IMG/VR virus record: IMGVR_UViG_3300025411_000080
Span: 1 to 24,969 of that record
Direction: 5' to 3' (one strand)
DNA from: a virus
DNA length: 24,969 nt
Shown here: positions 7,827 to 15,433 of the stretch, one piece after another
How positions within the stretch are numbered: position 1 is the stretch's first letter
Layout of the letters: the number at the start of each line of letters is the position of its first letter
Program-made: the position numbers and the translations under genes
The notes under the pieces: model-generated
What the model saw: only the letters and a program-made list of their open reading frames with translations
What the model was told of the DNA's origin: nothing
Database searches by the model: none

Positions 7827-9984
7827 CGCCTAACTCTTGGGTAATTAATAAACGACCTTGTTCATAGTTACCGCCAATCTCGTTAGATACTACCTGAAAT
7901 TGAACTTCACGATGCTCAACGCGCAAATCAATTTTTTCAGTAGATGGGCTAAATACGTATGGTCCTGAATCTTCTACTTGTGATGCAGCAAATTTACGAC
8001 CAATAATGGTTAAACTTAAATTGCCAGCTTGCACAAAATCAGGCTCAATGCGTCGAATGTGCATACGGCGATTATTACCGATAGCTTGTGTGTTGGCTGG
8101 TGTCGTTGTACCGCCAACCCAGCTAATATCGCCAGTAGTATAGCTTGAATAGATAGCAGTTTGTTCTTTAAACGATACCTGATCTAGCCCAGTTTCATGC
8201 TGCCAGATTGGGTAGCCACCTTGAATTTGATACGCCAAAGTGTTTGCCAACGGGGCCACGCCAAACGATGTAGCGCTGGTTACTAACGTTACACCATTAG
8301 CGCCAATTGCTGCATTAGAATAAAATTTAGCATTAGCAATTTGAAATACTGCATTTCCCGGCGCTTGACTAAATGTTAGATAAGACCCGGGATAAAATGT
8401 TGGTGTTAAATCGCCAGCAAAATATAACTGACTGGAATTTGCTGCAGGCAATGAAGCTGGATGATTAATAGTAACGTAGTCTTGACTAAACGTTACGTCA
8501 TAATTCCAATCTGCCCACAGCGGTGTTGGAAACACTTCTGTGGTGTATCCGCAAGAACGTTGTGCGCCAACAGCTTGGCCAGCGTCATACCAAAGTTTAT
8601 CTTTGACATTATAAATAATAGCATCAGTACATTCTGTCGCTGTGCCACGGGGATAAAAGAACCAAATCTCATTGTAACGTGGAACTTTGGTCGCCCATAC
8701 TTTTTGGCGCTGTTGATAATTAAGGTTGTTAAATAGCCAGTTTACGTTTTTATCATTTGGCACAACCGTAACACGACCGTCGTATAAATAGAAACGGTCA
8801 ACACCCATCCAATAATACAATCCATCCATCTCAACAACAGATTGAGATGACATAATAGAGATCTGGCTAGAAACAATATCGTATGTCCAATAGTTTGGCG
8901 CGCTGCCAGTAAATAGCACGCGAATCAAACTATCGGTTGCCCAGAACAATCCTGCTGGTGAATATGCACCACCGCGGATTGGCATACCAAAAACTACTTT
9001 ACCAGTAGCAACGTTAACTTGGTTTGCTAATGGTCCATTCCAATCGGTCAAAGATTGGTTGGCATATATTGAACTGACGTTGTTATTAGCAATAAATCCG
9101 TTAGAACCATACACAAAAATAAATGGGTGCAAGGCGCATACACCTCCGTCTACTGCAATAGCTTGATATGTTGGTGATGTGCCGCTAGTATCAGCTAAAC
9201 CATTAAATGTCCACTGTTCGGACGAATTGGGTAAAATAGAACCAATGTATACTTGAGATTTAATTGCATTATCAATATTGTTTAAATTTAAACCGGGGTG
9301 TGCAAGCAAATTAAGCGCTCCGCCCTGTGGATTATATTGATAATCGAACTGCCAAAGTAAATTGCTGTTTGCTGAAAAGTTATAGTTATACAACCACACA
9401 TTACTAATAGAACCAGAATGCGCTGGTGTAAAAGTGACTACTGTATTAGGTGATGTGAATGTAGAATTTGTTACTGTATACGGTGCTACAGTGCCACTTT
9501 GTGAAAAAATAATTTGTGTGCCATTTGAAAATGGCTGTGTATAACTAGTTGGGGTTGCATTAGAACTATTAATTGTAAACGACGTTGTATTGCTAGCACT
9601 AATGGTTGTATTGGCAATCGGAAACTGAGAATAACCGGGAATAAATACTGCGCGGTATGGTCCGCTACCAATTCCTAATGATTGTCCAGTTGCAAATACA
9701 TCTAAACCAACTCGAGTTCCAGCAAACACATAATTTACGCCATTGTAACCATTCATGGTCATACCACGCATGATGCCGTCAAACGTAGCGAATATTTCTT
9801 GATAGCCGCCCATTTTCTTAGGCACTTGACGCTGAAAACGGCACCATACACCATCAGTGTATTCTGGTGTTTCGAATATAGTACCGTCGCGTTTTATCCC
9901 GCCCGGTAAAGCCATTTTGTAAACTTGACTATACTGGGGCTGAATTTGTTGCTGTTGCGCTGGTTGTGCTGGCGCGACAGCCAT
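7813..9984 (-). CDS. tail nozzle-type protein (P22 gp10 / T7 gp12 functional class)
   Basis: A 723-residue, beta-rich protein. After a Gln-rich N-terminus, residues 20-75 read as a nozzle N-terminus (MALPGGIKRDG, GVWCRFQRQVPKKMGGYQ). The middle is full of Tyr/Trp-rich strands such as LYYWMGVDRFYLYDGRVTVV and YNEIWFFYPRG, consistent with the beta-propeller of podovirus tail nozzle or packaged-DNA-stabilisation proteins. An Ig-like or Ser/Thr/Asn-rich insertion occupies about 125-205. The C-terminus (RRMHIRRIEPDFVQAGNLSL onward) has the conserved final strands. It would form the distal tail tube, plugging DNA and opening on adsorption. It follows the two adaptor genes and a small fiber, the usual order. 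It starts at TAATG with the fiber gene; Met24 is an alternative start. The assignment is by sequence pattern and context, not by search. Confidence 0.75.
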   Translation of the reverse strand: MAVAPAQPAQQQQIQPQYSQVYKMALPGGIKRDGTIFETPEYTDGVWCRFQRQVPKKMGGYQEIFATFDGIMRGMTMNGYNGVNYVFAGTRVGLDVFATGQSLGIGSGPYRAVFIPGYSQFPIANTTISASNTTSFTINSSNATPTSYTQPFSNGTQIIFSQSGTVAPYTVTNSTFTSPNTVVTFTPAHSGSISNVWLYNYNFSANSNLLWQFDYQYNPQGGALNLLAHPGLNLNNIDNAIKSQVYIGSILPNSSEQWTFNGLADTSGTSPTYQAIAVDGGVCALHPFIFVYGSNGFIANNNVSSIYANQSLTDWNGPLANQVNVATGKVVFGMPIRGGAYSPAGLFWATDSLIRVLFTGSAPNYWTYDIVSSQISIMSSQSVVEMDGLYYWMGVDRFYLYDGRVTVVPNDKNVNWLFNNLNYQQRQKVWATKVPRYNEIWFFYPRGTATECTDAIIYNVKDKLWYDAGQAVGAQRSCGYTTEVFPTPLWADWNYDVTFSQDYVTINHPASLPAANSSQLYFAGDLTPTFYPGSYLTFSQAPGNAVFQIANAKFYSNAAIGANGVTLVTSATSFGVAPLANTLAYQIQGGYPIWQHETGLDQVSFKEQTAIYSSYTTGDISWVGGTTTPANTQAIGNNRRMHIRRIEPDFVQAGNLSLTIIGRKFAASQVEDSGPYVFSPSTEKIDLRVEHREVQFQVVSNEIGGNYEQGRLLITQELGDERP

Positions 9985-11288
9985 TAGAACGTCCCGCCAC
10001 TAATAAGGTTTGCTGTAAGCGTACCAGTAACAGTTACTGACCCACCAACTGAAAGTGATGCTGGAGTGCTAATTACAGGAGCCAATGAATTTGTGCCGTT
10101 TAAATCTAATATTTCTGTTCCGTTTGCGGTCACACCTAAAATACTTGTCCCGCGTAAATACATACCTGTTGCACTATCATTTACAAAAGAAAACGAGGGC
10201 GCTGTGGCAGATCCATTTTGTGCTAAAAATATTCCGGCGTTTGTCGTTGAAAGCGTAAATAGACCAGACGCTTCGCTAAGAACTAATGCTACTTGACCAG
10301 CCGATAAAACCACTGCAGCAGAACTACTACCAGTTGTATTAAATGAAAGGTTATAAGAACCTGATGTTGTATTGTTAATTAATACATACAGCTGGGTAAT
10401 TGCTGGAAGCGTAATACTTAAACCTGTTGTACGTGTGCCAGATAGGGCAACATAGGTTTGAATGGTTGGTGCGTACGTTGTTAAATTAAACGTGCTGCCA
10501 GTGATACTATCAACGTCATACGTTCCAGAGGTAAAGGTGACGTTGTTTTGATTTGTTAAACCAACCGTAAAGAAGTTACCAGTGGTTGATTCGTAGTAAA
10601 TAAATCCAGAATCACCGGGGTTAGCAGTAATACTAGACAAGCCGTTAATAACCGATGGCGTGGTTGTCTTGATTGTAAGTGTACCAGTTCCGCCGTTTCT
10701 AAAGCCAATCCACCAACCGGGGGACAAAGTGGTAAGGCTTGGTAGTGTGAATGTGCCAACGCCACCAACCCATACGTATGTATTAGCTCGGCTACTATTT
10801 GTAATTGAAGGTGATACTGATGTTTCAACAACGTTACTAGTAACAGCTAGTTGTCCCAATACCGTGGTCAATCCTGCGCCAGCCAACGAAGACGCATCAG
10901 CAGATGAAGTACCAGTGCCTAAGGTAATAACGCCCCAGCTACCGTTAACGTTAGCGGTATTATTGGTTAGGTAAAAATAAACTGTTACACCAGAATTAAC
11001 TGTAACGCCATTTAAACCATTAATATCTGTAACGGTAAATGCCACAGAACCTTTATTACGGAAAAATATATCGCTGCCAAGTGATCCTTGTGTTGCGTCT
11101 GGCAGGGCGACTGACAATCCAGTGGTAGATGGCGTGCAATCCATAATGCGTGATGCAGGGACCTGCGTGCCACTAACTACTTGAGGCCAGTAAAGCTGTG
11201 TGTTAGAGCTAAACGCTAAGGCGTAATAGGATACATCCGTTGGTTCAATAACGGTACCAGTAAACGGGGATACAAATGATTGTGACAT
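9984..11288 (-). CDS. small tail fiber / receptor-binding-type protein (434 aa)
   Basis: The protein is beta-rich and dominated by Ser, Thr, Gly, Val and Asn, with few charges. Three degenerate modules of about 65-70 residues lie at about 57-122, 177-243 and 289-350. Each runs L(P)-x..., a hydrophobic strand containing [FI]xN, TxT/S strand, Gly-rich turn, and a closing strand ending in W or F (for example TLPSLTTLSPGWWIGFRN). Residues 355-398 hold the segment ATAPSFSFVNDSATGMYLRG followed by TANGTEILDLNG, a module common in phage tail fibers. The C-terminus ends in GGTF, exactly like the collagen-like fiber. It sits between the adaptor and nozzle genes, so it may be a short fiber bound at the tail. 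The specific receptor is unknown. Confidence 0.68.
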   Translation of the reverse strand: MSQSFVSPFTGTVIEPTDVSYYALAFSSNTQLYWPQVVSGTQVPASRIMDCTPSTTGLSVALPDATQGSLGSDIFFRNKGSVAFTVTDINGLNGVTVNSGVTVYFYLTNNTANVNGSWGVITLGTGTSSADASSLAGAGLTTVLGQLAVTSNVVETSVSPSITNSSRANTYVWVGGVGTFTLPSLTTLSPGWWIGFRNGGTGTLTIKTTTPSVINGLSSITANPGDSGFIYYESTTGNFFTVGLTNQNNVTFTSGTYDVDSITGSTFNLTTYAPTIQTYVALSGTRTTGLSITLPAITQLYVLINNTTSGSYNLSFNTTGSSSAAVVLSAGQVALVLSEASGLFTLSTTNAGIFLAQNGSATAPSFSFVNDSATGMYLRGTSILGVTANGTEILDLNGTNSLAPVISTPASLSVGGSVTVTGTLTANLISGGTF

Positions 11289-11291
11289 AGA

Positions 11292-11912
11292 TTAGGGTTC
11301 CTGAACCGTTACGTTTCGGTCGATGCGGCGTTGGTTGTCTTCTTGTTTGAGCGCAGCCAACGAATCGTCGTAATATTGTTTCCAAATTGGTAGCTTGTCC
11401 ATGGCTTTTAAATATCCTTGAGCTTGCAATAAAGAGCCAAACAACATCGCCTGTGGGCATTCGCGCGTGAACAGATTTTGTTGATTTTGTGAATCTAATG
11501 GCTGGATTTCGCTGTAATACAAAATTTCAATAGGGTATGTAGCATCAGGTTTTGGTGCAAACGCCCAATTGTTATAGTCGTAATCGGCGTAGTAAAGCGG
11601 TGTGCCAGAAGATGACTCAGCTTGATATTGCGCCACATAATCTTGGCTGCGCAGCAAAATAGGCTGGCCATTACATTTCATTGAAACTGTTTTACGCCAG
11701 CGTGCTGGTTTGTTTAGTACCACTTGATTAGCAGATAATGTTGTTTCTACTACCGTTAACTGCAAATACGTTTTTAACTGCGCTGCAATGGCAGACTCAG
11801 CCAAACCAATTAAGTTTGGAATCTGTGCTACAAATTGAGCGTCATCGCGCTCCATGTAGTTAATAATGTCAGCTACGAGATTATCGTAGGTCATTTGATA
11901 TGCGCTGGTCAT
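11292..11912 (-). CDS. head-tail adaptor protein (SU10 adaptor-like)
   Basis: A 206-residue protein whose N-terminus (MTYDNLVADIINYMERDD, then FVAQIPNLIGLAESAIAAQL) is typical of adaptor proteins described for SU10/phiEco32-type podoviruses. These are helical bundles that ring the portal and connect it to the nozzle. Then follow short strands (LSANQVVLNKPARWRKTVSM), a region with YAQYQAE-like and YYADYDYNNWAFAP segments, and a C-terminal helical part with LFGSLLQAQGYLK. The start overlaps the upstream stop as ATGA, indicating coupled translation with the other adaptor gene. Confidence in the general class is good; the exact family is from memory of the motif. Confidence 0.74.
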   Translation of the reverse strand: MTSAYQMTYDNLVADIINYMERDDAQFVAQIPNLIGLAESAIAAQLKTYLQLTVVETTLSANQVVLNKPARWRKTVSMKCNGQPILLRSQDYVAQYQAESSSGTPLYYADYDYNNWAFAPKPDATYPIEILYYSEIQPLDSQNQQNLFTRECPQAMLFGSLLQAQGYLKAMDKLPIWKQYYDDSLAALKQEDNQRRIDRNVTVQEP

Positions 11913-12982
11913 CGTGTATAGTAGCTGTAGTTAGGTTGGAAGTAGATTGGTGACTTATCACGATCTTCTTCTTCGGCTTGCGTACGTAGATTAAGTGCTA
12001 ATTTTTCCAAGTAAGCAACGCGCCCCATATCAACACCGGGCAACTGCATCGCCAATTCATGGGTAAGCGCAGCTTGAATGTAAGGAATCCAACGGTTGGG
12101 CAGGTATAACTGATTAGTCAACGAGCCAACGTCCATCATCTGCTTTTCAATAATGAGCTGGAATACTTGGAAGTCGTTGGATGGTACAGGCCAGATATAC
12201 ATCTCTGGATCAATCTGACGGTTAAACCAGTATTGCAAAGAACGTACAGATGGAAACTGTTTGTTTGGTAAGTTCCAGTAGTCATCGCGGTTTAAGCGTG
12301 CTAATGGAATAACTTGTTGTGATTGTGCAAAAACAATTTGACGGCATGAAAATGGCGTCGATGTGGTAGAACGAATACGATGGTAGTAATACGGAATGGT
12401 CAGATTAATTGGGATGTAAGACCATGTACGGTCTTGCAAGGTTAGTGGCGTATCAAACGCAGCTTGCTGTTCCCATGTAATACCATCGTTACTTGTTTCG
12501 TATACCAAACCAGTATACGTTACGCTACCGTAGTTTGGTGCGTAGGCGTTGATACCAACGTAGTACACACTAGTTTGATTTTGATACTGAGCACCAAACC
12601 AGTTTTCGCTTACAGTAGTTGTACCAAAACCATTTAAGTTTTGATCAAACACGTTTGGTGAAGTTGAATTGTCAACAGGCAGTGCTGTCTCAATTTGTGG
12701 TGTCTGGATGTAAATCCAGTTTGCCTCGCGCACGTCAATCGTGCCCATTGGCATAGTAAGGATCTGCTGATTACTTTGCGCACCAAGGATGATATTCTCT
12801 AACAACCATAGGTTAACGCCGCGGTTAGACGAGTTCTGCAAAATGTAGAACAGCGCCTGCTTAGCGGCTTGTACGTACTCAGGTGTGATTTCTTCAGCTT
12901 GCTTTCCTGCGCCACGGAAGGCGTAGGAAATCATCTGATCAACGTCGACCGTAGTCTGGTTGTATGTATTAGAATAGGCCAC
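11909..12982 (-). CDS. tail adaptor / tubular protein with a discoidin-like insertion
   Basis: A 357-residue protein starting at GTG, 3 nt after the preceding gene. The N-terminal helical part (VDVDQMISYAFRGAGKQAEE, then ALFYILQNSSNRGVNLWLLE) and the C-terminal part (YWNLPNKQFPSVRSLQYWFN, then EMYIWPVPSNDFQVFQLIIE and WIPYIQAALTHELAMQLPGV) have the pattern of podovirus tail accessory factors (P22 gp4 or T7 gp11 class): Tyr-Trp-Phe-Asp/Asn-Arg followed by a WPxP strand and then a helix. Between them, at about 135-235, lies a beta-rich block with TSNDGITWEQQAAFDTPL and IPYYYHRIRS, which reads like an F5/8-type (discoidin) carbohydrate-binding fold inserted into the adaptor. The protein would sit between portal and nozzle. 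The inserted domain call is tentative. Confidence 0.7.
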   Translation of the reverse strand: MAYSNTYNQTTVDVDQMISYAFRGAGKQAEEITPEYVQAAKQALFYILQNSSNRGVNLWLLENIILGAQSNQQILTMPMGTIDVREANWIYIQTPQIETALPVDNSTSPNVFDQNLNGFGTTTVSENWFGAQYQNQTSVYYVGINAYAPNYGSVTYTGLVYETSNDGITWEQQAAFDTPLTLQDRTWSYIPINLTIPYYYHRIRSTTSTPFSCRQIVFAQSQQVIPLARLNRDDYWNLPNKQFPSVRSLQYWFNRQIDPEMYIWPVPSNDFQVFQLIIEKQMMDVGSLTNQLYLPNRWIPYIQAALTHELAMQLPGVDMGRVAYLEKLALNLRTQAEEEDRDKSPIYFQPNYSYYTR

Positions 12983-12985
12983 GGC

Positions 12986-13189
12986 TTACTTCTTCCGTTT
13001 TGCCATACCACCGCGTTTTAACTTAGACAAATCAGTATGTTTTTTCTCATGCAGCTGATCATCGTGCATCTTAAATGCTTTTTTGATCATGGCTTTGTCT
13101 TGATTAAAATCGGCTTCTGGAACTGTTCCGCCTTCTTTGTAATGGCCACCAGCGCACATCATCTTGCAGTTTTGTTCAAAGTCTTTCAT
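12986..13189 (-). CDS. small lysine-rich KxGG-motif protein (67 aa)
   Basis: A basic protein with two Cys near the N-terminus (NCKMMC), one KEGGTV motif at about residues 18-23 (YKEGGTVPE), a charged middle and a tail KRGGMAKRKK. No known domain is recognised. Similar [KE]xGGx[VA] motifs recur in the 267-aa neighbour. Its ATG overlaps the stop of the upstream 55-aa gene as TAATG, and the adaptor gene starts 3 nt after its stop. The position directly before the adaptors suggests a head-tail or capsid-associated protein; that is inference only. Confidence 0.6.
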   Translation of the reverse strand: MKDFEQNCKMMCAGGHYKEGGTVPEADFNQDKAMIKKAFKMHDDQLHEKKHTDLSKLKRGGMAKRKK

Positions 13190-13356
13190 TAGCGTCCTCT
13201 TCCAGCTGCTTTCTTCATTACCTTCTGTGGCAGGTTGGCTTTAGCTTTACCAGCTTTAATAAACTCTTTGCCTACCTTTTTAGGAATGCCGATGTTGCTT
13301 TTGCCTGCGGCAGCAGCGTACATGGCTTTTTGCTGTTGTTTAGATTCGATTGGCAT
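13189..13356 (-). CDS. small basic phage protein (55 aa)
   Basis: Found by reading the minus strand from the ATG at 13356. It translates to a 55-residue Ala/Lys-rich protein beginning [20 protein letters not shown], containing [15 protein letters not shown], and ending KKAAGRGR. The N-terminal pattern (S-K-x-Q-Q-x-x-M-x-x-A-A-x-G) followed by P-x-K-V-G-x-E-F resembles small basic proteins that I know from many phages. No function is assigned. It begins one base after the stop of the 267-aa gene and ends in a TAATG overlap with the next gene, filling an otherwise empty 168-nt gap, which supports it as real. Confidence 0.75.
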   Translation of the reverse strand: MPIESKQQQKAMYAAAAGKSNIGIPKKVGKEFIKAGKAKANLPQKVMKKAAGRGR

Positions 13357-13357
13357 G

Positions 13358-14161
13358 TTAGTCCTGATTTGGATTTACACCAGATGGCATAGCGCCGTAG
13401 TTAGGTTGCTGTTGTGCCATAGGATTGCTCATTTGATTAGCAATTCCCGACAAGCCTGTACCATTACCGCCAGCTTGTTGCTGTTGACGTAATAGTTGTA
13501 ACTGCATTGCTGGTGGCAACTTACGCATTTCTTGCAACAATGCAAGACGATGCGCATCTTCATAAGAGTTTGGACCAGTTAACAAAGGTTGTGCTGGCAT
13601 GCCGGCAGACATAGGGGCTGTTTGGCTACCGGCAGCCATCTTTTTTACTTCACCGCCTTTTTTGTACTTGTTTGGTCCGCCTTTAGCGCCAGATTTGGCA
13701 TCAGCCATCTTAGCGTTGTCGCTTACCTTCTTAGCTTTTGATGAGCCAGCGGGTTTGCTTTTCTCTTTAGCAACTTCGCTGCCCTTCATGGCTGGCTTAA
13801 CAGCTGCCTTAGATGGAGCTGCGGCTTTCTTTGGCTTGATGTCTTTAGCTTTTTCAATGCTGTCTAAATCGCCAGATTTTTTCTTAGCGCCGTATACACC
13901 TACTGCGCCACCGTCTTTATATTTGCGAACAGTGCCCATGGCTTTCTTAGCACGGCCACCTTTTTTCATGGTGGTAGTAGTTTCGTCTTCAACATCAGGC
14001 GTTGTGCCTTTTAGTCCAGCAACCATTTGGCGCTTAGGACCTGCGTCTTTTTCTTTAACAGCAGGCACAGCCTTGCCGCCTTTTTTCATAATGTTCTTAA
14101 CTGCTACAGAGCCGCCTTCTTTGAAGCACTGCATCTTGGGTAATGTCTTAAAGCCGTCCAT
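13358..14161 (-). CDS. lysine-rich low-complexity protein with repeated KxGG motifs (267 aa)
   Basis: I recognise no enzymatic domain. The first 180 residues are rich in Lys, Ala and Gly and carry five motifs of the form K-[KED]-G-G-x-[VA]: [35 protein letters not shown] and YKKGGEVKK. The last 80 residues are Gln/Met/Pro/Leu-rich with one helical stretch ([18 protein letters not shown]) and a polyglutamine-like run. The strongly basic, disordered composition would suit nucleic-acid or capsid-interior binding. It is the first gene after the strong terminator and putative promoter at 14196-14248 and has a good GAGGAAA ribosome binding site. The plus-strand frame over the same region is a shadow. 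Confidence 0.6.
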   Translation of the reverse strand: MDGFKTLPKMQCFKEGGSVAVKNIMKKGGKAVPAVKEKDAGPKRQMVAGLKGTTPDVEDETTTTMKKGGRAKKAMGTVRKYKDGGAVGVYGAKKKSGDLDSIEKAKDIKPKKAAAPSKAAVKPAMKGSEVAKEKSKPAGSSKAKKVSDNAKMADAKSGAKGGPNKYKKGGEVKKMAAGSQTAPMSAGMPAQPLLTGPNSYEDAHRLALLQEMRKLPPAMQLQLLRQQQQAGGNGTGLSGIANQMSNPMAQQQPNYGAMPSGVNPNQD

Positions 14162-14195
14162 GGGGTTTTCCTCGAGGTTATTGGATTGTAGGGTG

Positions 14196-14220
14196 ATCAG
14201 CCCTTATATCTACTAATGCA
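14196..14220 (-). promoter_or_regulatory. putative phage promoter, copy A
   Basis: On the minus strand the sequence GCATTAGTAGATATAAGGG follows the endolysin terminator and precedes the 267-aa gene by about 40 nt. Its first 18 bases match GCATTAGTGTATGTAGG at 7524-7540, with the same spacing from a hairpin. The T-run, ATTAG core, ATATA and final GGG recall promoters of single-subunit phage RNA polymerases. It is not a match to a named consensus, so the identification is inference from two copies in equivalent positions. Confidence 0.55.
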
Positions 14221-14248
14221 CAAAAACAGGGGTTTACGCCCCTAAAAA
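14221..14248 (-). terminator. intrinsic terminator after the endolysin, copy A
   Basis: The minus strand contains AGGGGCGTAAACCCCT followed by GTTTTTG: a perfect 5-bp GC-rich stem, a six-base loop and a run of five T. The TAA stop of the endolysin lies inside the loop (14234-14236). Orientation is minus-only, because the plus-strand side has an A-run. It would end the fiber-glycan-lysis operon. Confidence 0.8.
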
Positions 14249-14752
14249 CAATGCCCGTTCGCGTTTGCGGCGGTTGATAAGTACTTCTGGTTTATTCCAG
14301 TTTAGGATCGCATCTGCTGCGCCCTGCATGTCATTTTGGTTGATTTTCTTAACTACGGTAGAGTTAGAAAAATTAGTGCCTCCAATATTGAAACAGAGGC
14401 TGTATAGGGCGTCGAATTGGTGTTGCTGGAGGGGTACCTTTACCGAGGTCTCAACGGCCTCGCTACACCACTTTAAATCCTTCCTAAGCAGCTCTTCTAC
14501 CTGATCATCTGTCAGGGTGGCTGTCAGCAGATACTCTTCATCGGTTTTGATGAGGTGGCCAACACCAATCGTCCAAAGACCCTTGGAGTCTTGGTATGCC
14601 TTGTTGCGTGAGCCTTCTTCTTTGGTAATAAAGTCTAGGGTGGATTTTGCGATTGCCATGAGGTTTTCTTCAATCTGGGTATATCGGTTTGTGAAGTGAA
14701 AGGCTGCAATTATGCCTAAACACCACATTAGTACTACTAAAGTTTTTTTCAT
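14234..14752 (-). CDS. endolysin, GH24 lysozyme with N-terminal membrane signal (SAR-type)
   Basis: The protein has 172 residues. Residues 4-20 form one weakly hydrophobic helix (TLVVLMWCLGIIAAFHF) after two Lys, as in signal-anchor-release endolysins. The catalytic domain shows the T4-lysozyme triad: Glu46 (KEEGSRNKAY), Asp55 and Thr61 (TIGVGH), with the same 9 and 6 residue spacing as T4 E11-D20-T26. The later QFDALYSLCFNIG and NRRKRERALF segments are typical of GH24. It cleaves the MurNAc-GlcNAc bond of peptidoglycan at the end of infection. The ATG at 14752 has a strong AAAGGAG site after a palindrome. A start at Met32 would drop the membrane segment and has a poor site. The stop is in a terminator loop. 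Confidence 0.9.
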   Translation of the reverse strand: MKKTLVVLMWCLGIIAAFHFTNRYTQIEENLMAIAKSTLDFITKEEGSRNKAYQDSKGLWTIGVGHLIKTDEEYLLTATLTDDQVEELLRKDLKWCSEAVETSVKVPLQQHQFDALYSLCFNIGGTNFSNSTVVKKINQNDMQGAADAILNWNKPEVLINRRKRERALFLGA

Positions 14753-14766
14753 TTTGGCTCCTTTCT

Positions 14767-14787
14767 TTACGCTAGTATAGCGTAAAT
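14767..14787. repeat. perfect 9-bp inverted repeat in the endolysin leader
   Basis: Two perfect complementary arms, TTTACGCTA and TAGCGTAAA, are separated by three bases (14776-14778). They lie between the Rz stop and the AAAGGAG ribosome binding site of the endolysin. There is no T-run after it in either direction, so it is not a classical terminator. It could be an RNA hairpin (processing or translation control), an operator or a recombination site. The arms share GCGTAAA with both terminator elements. Confidence 0.8.
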
Positions 14788-14798
14788 TGGGGGGTCAC

Positions 14799-15209
14799 TT
14801 ATTTACTTAGTGAGTCGTATTGGGCGTAGCAGGCTTGGAGGCTGGAGCGGAGGAGGTCTGCTCTGGCAGCTTCCCTAACAAGAAATTCTGCATCCTCGGC
14901 AGAAAGGGCTCGCCCAGTTCCGTCTTGTCCATTTGCGGCGTCTTGGGCGCGACTGGGACGTTTACGCAGCTCGCTAACAGCATCGAGCAGCTGAGTATTA
15001 ATAGCTTGAATTTGTGCATCTTTTTCAGTCCTTATTTGGTCTGCTTCTGCTTGGTGTCGTTGTTCGGTTTCTTGGACAAGTCGGGTTTGTTCCAGCTTAT
15101 ATGTTTCAAAGCGGCTAGACTCAAAATGATACCCGCTATACCAAGCGGCAGAAAAAATAACAGCAGCAGCAATAATTTTGGCATAAGTTAAAATAGATAA
15201 AGGAAACAT
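14799..15209 (-). CDS. Rz: inner-membrane spanin subunit (Rz-like)
   Basis: A 136-residue protein with one N-terminal membrane segment (about residues 8-27, AKIIAAAVIFSAAWYSGYHF) and then a long charged helix (EQTRLVQETEQRHQAEADQI) predicted as a coiled coil, the Rz i-spanin plan. Together with Rz1 it would fuse the inner and outer membranes after the endolysin has acted. The Rz1 gene is wholly inside it in another frame, a standard arrangement. Its ATG overlaps the stop of the small membrane protein gene as TAATG. It is followed by the endolysin gene after 46 nt. Identification is by architecture and neighbours. Confidence 0.85.
   Translation of the reverse strand: MFPLSILTYAKIIAAAVIFSAAWYSGYHFESSRFETYKLEQTRLVQETEQRHQAEADQIRTEKDAQIQAINTQLLDAVSELRKRPSRAQDAANGQDGTGRALSAEDAEFLVREAARADLLRSSLQACYAQYDSLSK
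14807..15019 (-). CDS. Rz1: outer-membrane spanin lipoprotein (Rz1-like), embedded in Rz
   Basis: The 70-residue product has an N-terminal signal peptide (KFKLLILSCSMLLASC) with a lipobox L15-A16-S17-C18, after which the Cys is expected to be lipidated. The mature part is short and proline-rich (NVPVAPKTP and PASKPATPNTTH), as in Rz1 proteins. It lies entirely inside the Rz gene in the +1 frame relative to Rz. An AAGGA site stands nine bases before the ATG. A real signal peptide and lipobox in this position are unlikely by chance, so this overlapping frame is accepted as a gene. Confidence 0.85.
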   Translation of the reverse strand: MHKFKLLILSCSMLLASCVNVPVAPKTPQMDKTELGEPFLPRMQNFLLGKLPEQTSSAPASKPATPNTTH

Positions 15210-15433
15210 TATTCACTCTTTTGAGTTGCAGCCTTTGCACCAATCATCACGCCAGATCCACCTAATGTGGTAGCTAGCCCCATGCCTAATTTTTCCAAGT
15301 CAATCTCGGTGCCATGAAACGCGGCAAATAGTGCAATACCTAAAAAACCAATAACGCAAATTACTGCACAAAAACGTGCAGCGCAGTATGTCTGGTTGTC
15401 GTCTTCGGTAAGGATGTCTTTAAACAGTTTCAT
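15209..15433 (-). CDS. small membrane protein, holin candidate (74 aa)
   Basis: This 74-residue protein starts MKLFKDILTEDDNQTYCAAR, followed by a strong membrane segment (about 18-40, ICVIGFLGIALFAAF) and a second Gly-rich weaker hydrophobic segment (GLATTLGGSGVMIGAKAA) before a charged tail. Two-membrane-segment proteins of this size in a lysis cassette, next to an SAR-type endolysin, are holin or pinholin candidates. Two more small membrane genes are upstream, so holin and antiholin cannot be told apart. Translation is probably coupled: its ATG overlaps the upstream stop as ATGA, and its own stop forms TAATG with Rz. Confidence 0.65.
   Translation of the reverse strand: MKLFKDILTEDDNQTYCAARFCAVICVIGFLGIALFAAFHGTEIDLEKLGMGLATTLGGSGVMIGAKAATQKSE

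Noticed and set aside
10281-10294. ACTAATGC match (plus strand) to the promoter core inside the small fiber gene
   Set aside because: It lacks the other half of the motif and the hairpin and lies inside a coding region.
13599-14216. 205-residue plus-strand frame opposite the lysine-rich gene
   Set aside because: It is a shadow of the Lys/Ala/Gly-rich minus-strand gene, runs against the operon direction and has no known features.
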